Shown here: piece by piece, positions 1 through 10,081 of the stretch
Layout: each line of letters begins with the position of its first letter
How positions within the stretch are numbered: position 1 is the stretch's first letter
From: Diphasiastrum complanatum
Taxonomy: Eukaryota > Streptophyta > Lycopodiopsida > Lycopodiales > Lycopodiaceae
Reading direction: 5' to 3'
NCBI GenBank assembly: GCA_029204225.1
Contig: CM055108.1
Location: 21,647,644-21,711,643, forward strand
DNA length: 64,000 bases
Program-made: the position numbers and the translations under genes
Notes under the pieces: model-generated
The model's database searches: none
Told to the model about the DNA's origin: nothing
Seen by the model: only the letters and a program-made list of their open reading frames with translations

Positions 1-441
1 CAGCTTGAAGCTCCAAAACGGCGTCAAAATTTTCGGTTCCTTGAGTATAGTAGCTCGCTGATCTGATTGCAGCTGTGAGGCTCCAAAAAACTTTGATTTA
101 AACCCAAAAATGATTCTGGAAATCAGAAAAGATGTGGGTACTATCAGCGCTGGAGCAGCACCACTCTTTCTCTTCAAAATCTCGTTCTAATTCCCGAATC
201 TGAGGGCAAAAATCAGAGATGAGGTCTGGTTTTGCAGCGCTGGACCTGCTCTAGAAATTTTATCTAATTTCTATCTGACAAGCAAGCTTTTCTACACACT
301 TCTGATCGGTAGCAAGCTGTTCCTACAGCGCAGGCCCTGCTACTCTACTTTTTGAGAATTTGAAAAAGTTCTGAGCAATCTAGCTACTTTCTCCACTGCT
401 GAAAACTGAATTCCCTAGGATGGAGATGGCTCTGATACCAG
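1..441 (-). mobile_element. 5' leader and primer-binding site of a second chromovirus copy
   Basis: On the minus strand the LTR at 442-1099 is followed after one base by TGGTATCAGAGC (440 down to 429). This is the primer-binding site expected for initiator tRNA-Met, where an LTR retroelement starts minus-strand DNA synthesis. The rest of the stretch down to base 1 should be the untranslated leader of an element that continues outside the window. I see no convincing coding sequence in it. A primer-binding site belongs after a 5' LTR, yet the same LTR also closes another element on its other side. Confidence 0.7.
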
Positions 442-1099
442 TGTAATAGATCCTAACACCACAGTAGGGCAAACACTAACTGATCCACCCAACCTTGCCT
501 ACCCCCTAATATAGAGTAAGCCCCTCCTAGCCTAGTGTGAGGACTGGTAGCATGCAATTGCCAAGTGTCGGCCATGTGTCACTGACGTGGCCGACTACAC
601 GTCGAGACCCAACTGAGGGCCCTATCTTGCTGACAGGGTCCCTAGACTGTGTTAGGCCCGCCATGGCTATGGACCGTGCTGGGGCACACTACTCACACTG
701 TCTTGCCCTGTTGGTCGTGTACGCTGGACACGACCCTGACTGTGGTATCTGACCTATCTGTGTTCTCTAGAGTTCGGCACTGGTTACGAGCTCGTAACAG
801 CTGACATGTGTCACTCATCCACTGGACCAAGTGTCCCAGTGAGCATATCCCATGTGTCATGTTGACTAGTCAACTCCTACTTTTCAGGAGGTCAATCCAG
901 CCACTCCTAATTAATGACCCAGTACCCTATACCAAAGCAACATGCGACTCTGGGGCTCAAAAACTTAATTAACAACTTTATTTACATTTTGTTACAAAGG
1001 TCACCACAGGCTGGTGACTTAGCCATTTCTGTATTTACAAGAAGTACATCTATAAGTAAAAACGGTTAACAACCGAGGCAGGGAGTAAAAGCTGTAACA
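442..1099 (-). repeat. Chromovirus LTR (658 bp) shared by two tandem elements
   Basis: Read on the minus strand the LTR starts TGTTACAGC at 1099 and ends TCTATTACA at 442, with TG...CA ends. Upstream it abuts a G-rich polypurine tract (1111 to 1100), just after the polyprotein stop codon at 1112-1114. Downstream it abuts a tRNA-Met primer-binding site. It therefore acts as the 3' LTR of the pol remnant at 1112-3050 and as the 5' LTR of a copy running off the left edge. The boundaries follow from the motifs; no second LTR copy is in the window to align. Confidence 0.8.
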
Positions 1100-1111
1100 T
1101 CCCTTCCCCCC

Positions 1112-3050
1112 TCAGGTTACATCATCCGCGATGGCGAAGCTAGGGTATTGTGCATGCAGACTGTGTGCGGTCTCCCAGGTAGCATCAAAAAGAGGCCTGC
1201 CATGCCAAGTGACCAAGTACTCATGGATCAGACGGTTGCGTAAATGCCTCTCCCGCCTATCCAACCCTCGCTGGCCCATGGATCACTTTTCCTGTTCCTG
1301 AAATGCAAACAAACCATCAGACAACAAGTTATCACCGTTATGTAAAATCCGTTTCAATCTAGAAACATGAAATAGAGGATGCACTTTACAAGTTTCAGGA
1401 AAATCTAACTTGTAAGAAACATCACTGATTCTTTTAACAATTTACCAGGGTCCACAATAACGCGGGGATAACTTGTAACATTTGCCCATCTTAAGGGTCC
1501 CTGGGTACTTGGAGAAACACCATGTCTCCTACCACAAACTCTCTAGGCGTGCGATGCTGATCAACCTAAGACTTAGCTCGATCCATCACTTGCCTTACAT
1601 TAAACTTTGCTAACTCAAAGTATTTCATTCATTTGAGTTAGGAAATTAGCCGCACCAGGCACTTTATGAGGAATCCCTACCGAAACAGGGCTAACTGGCT
1701 AAAACCATAATTAAGCTTGAAAGGACTCATCTTAGTACTTACATTTTTCTTGTTATTGTAAGCGAACTCCAACAGTGGCAAATACTTCTCCCACTGAGTG
1801 CTTATCCCCAACAAATGCCCTAAGCATATCCTCTAAGGTCTAGTTGACTCTCTCAGTTTGGCCATCCGTTTCAGGATGCTCTGTACTGCTCATTCTCAAT
1901 TGGACTTCAAGTTTGGCCATAACTACAGTCCAAAATTTCCATTGAATCGAGTATCCATGTCAAACACTATGGATGACGGTAATCTATGAATTCTGAACAC
2001 ATGCTCGATAAACAAATTAGCTACTCCAACCGCATCAATATTTTTACGCGTTGGAATAAAATGAGCCATCTTAGTGAGTCTGTCAACTATGACCAAGATA
2101 GAATCATGTTGTGACTATGTACGAGGCAAGTTAGTGATAAAATCCATGGAGATACTCTCCCATCTGCCACCTAGCACAGGTAGTGGGTGTAAAACTCCAA
2201 GAGTTTTAATCCTTTCAACTTTATTGACCTGGCACTTCAAACAATGGGTCACATAATGGTAAATATCTTTTCTCAATTTAGGCCACCAGAAGTGACGTAA
2301 GATCAACTCATAGGTCCTATCCACACCAGGATGACCTACACTAGGGCTATCATGACATAAATGGACAATCTTCCTACGCAGCTCCTCCCAGGCTGGACGA
2401 GAAGTTTGTCATTTCTCTTAATCATACCATCTTCTATGGTATATTTAAGGTAAGTGTTAGCAAAGAGACCAGCACTCTCATCCTGAGATTCTACGTGCGC
2501 AAGATTTGCCTCCCTCACAATTCCCTGACAATGAGGATCCTCTTGTTGAGCTTGTCTAATCTCAGCAATCAGGTCATTTTCAATGACCACAAAAGACATC
2601 TGATACAATATACGAGATAATGCATCAGCCACACGATTTTCGACACTCTTCTTGTACCCAATTTCCATGTGAAATTCCTGCATCAACTCAACCCACCTGG
2701 CCTGCCGCCCTCTGAGGTCCGGTTGGTTGCAGAAATATCTCAAAGTGTTATGATCGGTGTACATATAGCATTCCGCACCATACAAATAAGGCCTCCATGC
2801 CTTCAAAGCGTGGATATTGGCATACAGCTCCTCATGAGTTGGATAGAGGGTTGAGCTTCTTGCTCTCAAAGGCGACAGCCTACCCTCTTGCATCAGAACT
2901 GCCCCAAGGGTGGCGTCACTTGCATCCGTTTCTATGACAAACGGTTTTTGAGGGTCAACAATTTTTAACGTGACAAAGTCAGCTACGGCTTGTTTCAAAG
3001 CATCGAAACTTTGCTGCTGAACTTCCGTCCACTCTTTCCATTTATGATGG
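1112..3050 (-). pseudogene. Ty3/gypsy chromovirus pol remnant: RNase H, integrase, chromodomain
   Basis: Coding order on the minus strand is a reverse-transcriptase/RNase H junction near 3045 (WTEVQQQSFDALKQ) and RNase H at 2998-2400 (IETDASDATLGAVL, YTDHNTLRYF, ADALSRI). An HHCC zinc-binding domain follows (HFWWPKL, THCLKCQ; 2324-2200), then integrase core pieces (VDRLTKMAHFIPT; DMDTRF near 1950). A chromodomain-like C-terminus (HEYLVTWHGRPLFDATWE, about 1240-1150) ends with a stop at 1112-1114. A frameshift near 2400 separates RNase H from the zinc-binding part, and stops break the integrase core. The reverse transcriptase and gag are missing: similarity ends abruptly near 3050. The chromodomain places it among chromoviruses, which target chromatin marks. 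It is clearly dead. Confidence 0.9.
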
Positions 3051-3520
3051 CTGGTGTGAGGAATGATCCACCCGACCGTAGATGCCCTCCTCTTGAGTCT
3101 ATCTGATTACTATTATGGGCCTGGTAGACTTGGTTGCCATGCAACGATGATCAGTCCCCATGGTGCAATGTGAATCCACTACCCGTAATCAATGTGTGGC
3201 TCTGAGGCACCACCCCCAAGCCTCGTCATGGACTTGTGACACATACGGTCGCCCAGCAGCTACTCGTCGTTGCTCGTCCAACAGAGGCGCCTCCGCTGCT
3301 AACGACTAGGGCCCATACGGTCATAACTCCTCCTACTGACATCCTGTCAAGGGGTCACACCGAGTCACTACCAATGATGCACCAATCACAATACCATGTG
3401 TCCATCCCAGTTACTGGCCCTCCAATACCATGGCCCTCGGCCCCTACTAACTGGTCGTGCCGGGAATACGTTAGAGCCCAACTGGCATCTAACAAAATTG
3501 TTTAACTAGTACAACATTTG
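3051..3520. other. GC-richer stretch of unknown origin at the broken edge of the chromovirus
   Basis: Similarity to pol stops near 3050. The next ~470 bases are GC-richer than the AT-rich DNA beyond 3520. A plus-strand open frame of 89 codons (3236-3505) matches no family I recognise and has no conserved motif. The composition resembles the LTR at 442-1099, but I could not align the two. It may be part of another retroelement LTR. Confidence 0.3.
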
Positions 3521-6310
3521 AACATACTTGATGTGATGCCCAAAGACGTTCACATTTTAAGTTGAAAGCTACAATTGAAGGATTCCCCTCTAGCTACACA
3601 TTCAATTGACACCTTCCAAAAACTTGTCCTAAAAAATTGCACATTTGCACTTATTTGATAGCCTAGGAGATTGGAGTGTGACAATTGATAGAGAATCCTA
3701 CTTTCAAAATAGTTGAAAGTCAAGGCCCTTCTTACCTCCACGCACTTAAAAACTTGAGAAGCTTGACAACGCTGTTATCACCAACAGATTCTAATATAGG
3801 GCCTAGATCAAGTCTTGAAAAGTATTTTTCTTAGATTGTGAGTGAAAATTTTCAAGGAGAAAATACTTCCAAGTAATATTGGTCTAAGTTAGGGGCCTAT
3901 ATCAATTTGTGCTTTTTGACAAGTTTGCTATATGATCGCTTTTCCATTTATAGCTAGATCAGTATATCGTGTTTATTAAGGGCTAGTTTCATATTTGGTC
4001 AGGTTCAATTTTTCACCAAAACACTGCACAATCGTTTCTAAGGCTATCGTTACAAGTTCATTATGGAAGCACTCAACCTACACATTTGTAATACTCAAAA
4101 GCAATCCACCAAATTTTCATTTAATGCAACTTTTAGTACCACACGTACATCTATTTATCACTATATCCTGCAGCACCGTACTACTACCCATTTCAACCTC
4201 TATACAATCAAAGAAGCAATGGTTGCTCATATGATGAAAAGCCTTTTTCTCTAACAAAATCCTGTAAATTCTTACATGCTTGTTATCCACAAAATGTTAT
4301 GGCGTATATGTATTTAATCGTGATGACTTTATGTGCCTTCAAATCAATCTTAAATATTCACTATGCGCATCAATGTCACGTTAATAGAATAACCTTGGAG
4401 ATGTTGGGCAACCATTGTGGCAGCAACACTTAGTAAACTCTTGATGCCTAGAAAATGAGCTGCATAGATAGTATCCATGACTTGCCCCGGATCAACCTTC
4501 ACTCAAAATTTCAGCAAAGTATATTGATAGTTAGATGGAGAGCCACATACTTCAAAAAACACACCACAAAAAAACCGTCACATCATCGTAAGCAACTAAT
4601 AACTACAAGAGGAGGAAACTAACATATGTACCAAAAACTTGCCAAAACACATTCACAACTACGCTCTAGTAGACTTTCATCGCAAGGGAATTTTGTAGAG
4701 ATACAAATATATCCTTCATAAATGAAAAGGAAACTTCCTAATACAATATATTCAAGATGAACCTTTACTCATGTGGTCATCTTTTTCTTAGGCTTAGTGT
4801 GCTTCTGATCTTTTGAAGAGGATGTAATTTGATGAATTGTTTTTAGTTGGACATTCCTTGACCTCTATTGGTCCCAGTAGATGGCCCCATTCATTAAGTT
4901 CAGGGTCATGAATAATCTCCTTGAGTTGGACTAAGCCCTTTTAGAAGGACAAAAGGTTATAGCCTAACTCTAGCAATAGTATCCCAATATGTTCCTCTAA
5001 GGGCCTCTGAAGTGGTAAAGAAATGGTTGCTTGCAAGAGGACCACAATTGTTTGGTTTGCTCTCTTGAGTCTTTTGAAAGAGGCTCTATAGCATGTCTTT
5101 GTGGATCTACTAGTTCTCTTGGCAATAAGTATCATTATATGGTGTAAGTGATTGGAGATTGTTGTATAATTATCACTTGTTGCCATTTTATCTTCGTGCA
5201 ATGCTTCATCTATCGATATGTTTTTAACTCAATAACTTAGTAGCTAGGGTTCTACTAGGGTAATTTCGGTGTAATTAGCTAGGGCCTAGCATTGCTTGGT
5301 AGGTATAGGACCTAGGGTTAAGGGATACCCTTTGTGGTTAGGACTATGTCTCTAAGTCAAGGGTGAGTCCTCGGAACACTAGAAGAGCGTGTGTGGGGCG
5401 TTGTTAATCCCATAAGCACTCTTGGGCATATGGCCTGGGTTGTGGCTATATAAGAGTGGTAGACGACATGAATTTTATCATTCATTAGTTCCCTAGCTGG
5501 GATACTGAAACTATGGGATGAGCCTATCGGCCCTCCTGGAGACACCACCCTGTTGATAGGTGGGCTATGGTAGTATGGGATGCCATAGTCATGCCCTAGT
5601 TGCCAGACCTTGGACTTCCACTCAGGCAGAAACCTATTGAACTAAATGGGGAAATGTGTGTTCTTGTTTTACTTAGAGATTGCATGTCATTAGGATTCAA
5701 ACAAGCAATATCAACATAACTCTACCAAAGGAAAATCTTAAGATCATTGGATAATAACTTGTAAAGAAATCCCAATACTTTTTTTACGGTATTGATGACC
5801 ATGGCATACTGTAAGTCATAATTAACAAATGACCTAAATTTTACGTATAGAAGAATTCGATATTGATTGAATCATGACACTTTGTATCTCCTTAGTTGCG
5901 TCAAATCGATGTTAATGAGTCAATAAGTGCTCGTCAGTAATCTAGTTTATATAAGATTTGATCAAAGATCCATATGCTGATTTTGCAAGGCTTAATCAAA
6001 GATCTCGAAATCTATCTTGATGCTTGCTTTTGCATTTATTTGAGTAGTGATTAAATAGTCATAAACAAACAAGCTATGAGCTACTTTTTGCAACTCATAT
6101 GTCCAAAGCGTATGTATGAGAAAGAATTGTGATTTGGCAATCATGATTCCTTTTAAACATTGGACATACAACCTAACAAGCTCAAACGACTTCTAGATAT
6201 TTTATTCTTATTTATGTCTTAGCTCAATAGTTAATATAGCCTTACATTCACATGCAGTAAATTAATTTTCTTGATAGAATCTTATTTCAAACTTAAAGCT
6301 AGAAGTTTTG
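3521..6310. other. AT-rich intergenic DNA, no gene recognised
   Basis: No open frame here has recognisable motifs. Around 5230-5640 there is an LTR-like layout: a TATA-type box (GGCTATATAAG near 5447) and a TATGGGATGCCATAG motif near 5573. The layout vaguely resembles the solo LTR at 16034-16594, which has GGCTATAAAG and TATGGGACACCATGG at similar spacing. I could not define ends or a target duplication, so the link is only suggestive. Confidence 0.4.
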
Positions 6311-6334
6311 ATTTAGATAATTGGGGTGAGATTA

Positions 6335-6737
6335 TGTTAGAAGTTCAATTTACCCCTAATGTTACTAGGCCATGCTACGAGCTATTTTAGGGTCCTATGC
6401 TATTCTTAGATCAGTAATAGTTCTATGCATGTAGAAGGACATTAGAGGACTATAATAGGACTTCATTTTTTATTTAGTAATTAACTCGGACATTTACGAA
6501 GTATAGGAGCTAGATTTAGGAATAAGCTTTATGCTTTAGCTTGAGTTTTTGCCTAAGTTAGAGATTGGCAAATATTTATATAAAGAGGATCTGTGTCGTC
6601 CTCCACATCCGTTGTAGTGAGTTTCAAACTTATGATTGGAATCTAAGTTATTCTCTTTTGCTCTCTATCTATTCATTGTTGCATGTGTGTGAGTACTGAT
6701 AAGATTAGATCACTTGTGTGTGAGCTATAATTCTATT
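6335..6737 (+). repeat. Degraded copia-type LTR with adjacent primer-binding site
   Basis: The stretch begins TGTTAGAAGTTC after a purine-rich tract (TTGGGGTGAGA, near 6320). It carries a TATA-type box (TATTTATATAAAG, near 6574) and is followed at 6739-6750 by TGGTATCAAAGC, one mismatch from the tRNA-Met primer-binding site. Start motif, core promoter and primer site occur in the correct order and spacing for a copia LTR of about 400 bp. The 3' end is eroded: the expected CA is not preserved. No coding region of the same element follows, and I found no partner LTR. Confidence 0.55.
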
Positions 6738-6750
6738 ATGGTATCAAAGC

Positions 6751-7276
6751 AAGGTGCTTTGACTATTTCGAATTGAAGCATTTTTTTAAAAAGGGCTGTA
6801 CATAGGAGTGGGTTCGTTACAAGAAGGGTCACTTTTTGGAAACAATTTGCTACAAAATCTACAAGGCAAATTATAGTATTGGTTTGCTACACTTCCACTT
6901 CATTTTTGTAGCCATTAGATCGTTGTACTACTATCACGACAATTTTCAAACCACTATCTCAAGATAGCACAATACGATTCTCATGTTTACTGGATGGACA
7001 AGTCTAGGACATGCTTGGCATTTGTAAGGTGCAACGCATATCAAAGGCCTATTTGGCTTTCAAAGAAAAGCAAAGTATTCGCCATCGAGTATAGCAGCCT
7101 ATTTGTGATGTACAGTGTGAACATTGCACATCATGATGCTAGAGCAATGTTGTTCATTTGCAAAATGAATGAACAATCAAGTAAACAACAAGCAAATTGT
7201 TTCTTCGAAGTAATAAGTCACTACTTTCGCGAAGTTCATTGGAAAAATCATTCAAGTCACAAACCCTTTGAGAGAA
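6751..7276. other. Unassigned flank of the small copia insertion
   Basis: A plus-strand open frame from 6994 runs into the copia LTR at 7282, so its C-terminal part is LTR sequence. The N-terminal ~95 codons show no motif I recognise. This flank and 8776 onward were contiguous before the small element inserted at GGCAC. Confidence 0.35.
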
Positions 7277-7281
7277 GGCAC

Positions 7282-7723
7282 TGTAGGAATCCAGAATCAA
7301 GACTATTCATTAACACAAAGTATTCTCAAAGAGAAGAGAGAGATGGTTAGATGACCCTCTTGTAGAAACTTGTGGACAGCCAATATGAACAGTAGATTGC
7401 TTAACAAAAGTGTGTCTCATACAAATGAATGGCTACATATAAGTAGTCCAAGATGGCTATCTACCTTCATGACTGTTGGCTGTCCAATAACTTGACTAAT
7501 GGCTATCTAGCTACCATAAGTTACATAAATAATTAAGTACCCCAAATAACAAGTTAGGTACTTAATTCACATGTATAGGCCCCTAGTGGACCCACGAGTC
7601 CCTACAAGTTAGTTTCATACTAACTTGGGCCTAAAATATAAATGACCATGGTTACACAGATCTCGACCTTTTGGGTTATAGTAACCTATGGCTTCTACAT
7701 CATTTACATTTATTATTCTAACA
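7282..7723 (-). repeat. 3' LTR of the compact copia element (442 bp)
   Basis: On the minus strand it starts TGTTAGAATAAT and ends GGATTCCTACA. Reading the two LTRs side by side I count six substitutions and one single-base indel in about 442 positions, roughly 98.4% identity. That indicates a fairly recent insertion. Confidence 0.93.
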
Positions 7724-7769
7724 CCCTCCTTAAATGAAAATGACATGTAGAAATGACATGTATTCACTA

Positions 7770-8236
7770 AGTAAGAAAATCAGCATGTTGCTTTAAATTT
7801 AAAGCTTCACAAAGAGCTTTAAATCGAACTCTAGGCAATGCCTTAGTGAACACATCTGCAATATTATCCTCCGTGGGACAATATTCAAGCGTGATGTCGC
7901 CATTATGAAGCTTCTCCCGAACAAAGTGATAGTGGATCTCGATATGCTTTGTTCTTGCATGAAATACTGGATTTCGTGCAATGGCAATAGCACTTTGACT
8001 ATCCGTAAATAGGAGAATAGCTGAGGGCTGGCCATGCTTCATATCGACAAGTAATTGTCTCAGCCATATACACTCCGTAGTGGCTGAAAACGTTGCTCTA
8101 TATTCTGCTTCACTTGAGGATGTAGCAACGGTGGGCTGCTTCTTGCTTAACCAAGAAACTGCAGAATTTCCAATGAAAAAGCAATGACCACTAGTAGAGC
8201 GTCTAGTGTCTTGATCTCCACCCCAATCCGAGTCAA
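7770..8236 (-). pseudogene. Copia RNase H C-terminal fragment
   Basis: The open frame shows the copia RNase H motifs in order: DSDWGGDQDTRRSTSG, SWLSKKQPTV, SSSEAEYRA, TDSQSAIAIARNPVFH, RTKHIEIHYHFVREK and the terminal ADVFTKALP, ending in a natural stop. The frame is closed at its 5' side by a TGA. The first 80 codons upstream of the first Met at 8042 still belong to the domain. This is the only coding content of the surrounding element and cannot work without the missing reverse transcriptase. Confidence 0.9.
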
Positions 8237-8327
8237 TTCATGCATGCTCCGTTGAAATCACATTGGAAAGCATTGAAGAGGATCCTTCGATATCTTCAAG
8301 GAAGTAAAACACTTGGTTCTGATACCA

Positions 8328-8770
8328 TGTAGGAATCCAGAATCAAGACTATTCATTAACACAAAGTATTCTCAAAGAGAAGAGAGAGATGTTTAGATGA
8401 CCCTCTTGTAGAAACTTGTGGACAGCCAATATGAACAGTAGATTGCTTAACAAAAGTGTGTCTCATACGAATGAATGGCTACATATAAGTAGTCCAAGAT
8501 GGCTATCTACCTTCATGACTGTTGGCTGTCCAATAACTTGACTAATGGCTATCTAGCTACCATAAGTTACATAAAATAATTAAGTACCCCAAATAACAAG
8601 TTAGGTACTTAATTCACACGTATAGGCCCCTAGTGGACCCACGAGTCCCTACAAGTTAGTTTCATACTAACTTAGGCCTAAAATATAAATGACCATGGTT
8701 ACACAGATCTCGACCTTTTGGGTCATAGTAACCTATGGCTTCTACATCATTTACATTTATTATTCTAATA
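8328..8770 (-). repeat. 5' LTR of the compact copia element (443 bp)
   Basis: This is the partner of the LTR at 7282-7723. Its minus-strand start is mutated from TGTTAG to TATTAG at 8770. Its 3' end abuts the primer-binding site at 8327-8316. Confidence 0.93.
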
Positions 8771-8775
8771 GGCAC

Positions 8776-9777
8776 CATCAAAGAATATTCATAATGTTGG
8801 CCATTGTAGATTATTTATAATATATTCTCAATTTAATAATCATAATTTTAACATACATGCGACAATATTTGAGGAAACACAATCTACAAATTTTAGAAAA
8901 TAAAAACTACAAAAGTCTCACCTCAAACTGGAAAACAAGACGTGGCATCTCATGTCCCCAATATTTGGCCGCTTTCAAGGTATTCAAGTGTTCTATGAAT
9001 ACAAACCGTAAGATAGATTCCATGACCTGTAAACTTCAATAGTCAAAAAACCCCAAGTAGCAAAAAGATAGCCAAAAGAACTTATTCATAAAATCGCAAA
9101 CTATTCAACCATCATGTGCATGAGCTATAAATAGTTGTAATCCATCAATGGCAGATGTTTATAATGACATCAACATAGCAAATATCAACAGTACGTTCAT
9201 GTTGATTATTCATAACATAAGGCATTGTATACAAAGAATAAGAACACGTTACTAGGTTGTGCAAAACATGTAGGCATGTACTTCGTATTCATATATTGAT
9301 ACAAAAATTTTGGGAGAACTCCCTATGCACCATTTTTGGGGCATATGCATTAGGAGATACCTAGCATCAAAGAGAAATGGAAGCCTTACCCATGCAACAA
9401 CTAATCTAAGAATATTGAAACTACATCATCTTAGAATCATCTCCCCAAAAAGGAGAATCCTATTACTTGTAGAATATTAACATTAAGTTACACTTCAATA
9501 CATATTGGTTATTCTTGACTTCCTTAGCAATAGCTCTAGTTTTGTAACAAAGTATTATTGTGCAACATTCAAATAGATAGTTTGTAATTTTTATTTGATG
9601 GACGAATTTCATTCCCAGGAGCCTGGAGGACAATATTATTGTTTGCTAACAATGGAAGTTTCGAACACAAAGGCAAGGCAGCGTTAGAGGCAGCAGCAAG
9701 AGGTTCCATTTTAGCACCAAGCAACAAATGTGGACTTTAGGCACCCCCCAACTATTGATGAACTTCAGCTTTGTTGA
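8776..9777. other. AT-rich intergenic DNA
   Basis: I see no coding motif, LTR or RNA gene. The right part borders the LINE tail. Confidence 0.5.
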
Positions 9778-9801
9778 GAGAGAAAGAAAGAAAGAAAGAA
9801 A
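9778..9801 (-). repeat. (TTTC)n tail of the LINE
   Basis: A GAAA tandem run on the plus strand lies at the 3' end of the minus-strand LINE, about 280 bp beyond its last open frame. Some LINEs end in a simple repeat instead of poly(A); this run is the likely 3' terminus. Confidence 0.6.
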
Positions 9802-10081
9802 TTGTATTAATTTCTGTTGAGTGCCCAAGGGCACATAAGACAGAATGAATAAGTACATGTCTCGTAGGATTACTGTCCATGACGTACAACATAATAAAAG
9901 ATGCTAGTCTAAGTGGAAAGACAACATAGAACTCTCTCTAGCTAGGTAAAGACATAACCAATATGGAATCATAAAATGAATATAAGAGCAGATACGCAAG
10001 AGCTTAACCTCCAGCTCTGAAGAGGGTACATGTGCAAGAGCTTAACCGCCTGCTCTACTGAGGAAAGTAAAAGGATAAATA

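Larger units (their letters stand above)
7277..8775 (-). mobile_element. Compact internally deleted copia element with 5-bp target duplication
   Basis: Two 442/443-bp LTRs (7282-7723 and 8328-8770) bracket only 604 bp of internal DNA. The element is flanked by GGCAC on both sides (7277-7281 and 8771-8775). On the minus strand the primer-binding site TGGTATCAGAAC starts at 8327, directly after the 5' LTR. A polypurine tract (AAGGAGGG) directly precedes the 3' LTR. The internal DNA codes only for the last part of a copia polyprotein. With gag, protease, integrase and reverse transcriptase gone, the element must have moved in trans or been deleted after insertion. Bounded by intact signals, it resembles a small non-autonomous LTR element. 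Confidence 0.93.

Noticed and set aside
3236-3505. 89-codon plus-strand frame
   Set aside because: No motif, and it lies in GC-richer DNA at a broken retroelement edge.
5230-5640. Second solo LTR of the 16-kb family
   Set aside because: Promoter-like boxes are in similar order, but ends and target duplication are missing and direct alignment is poor.
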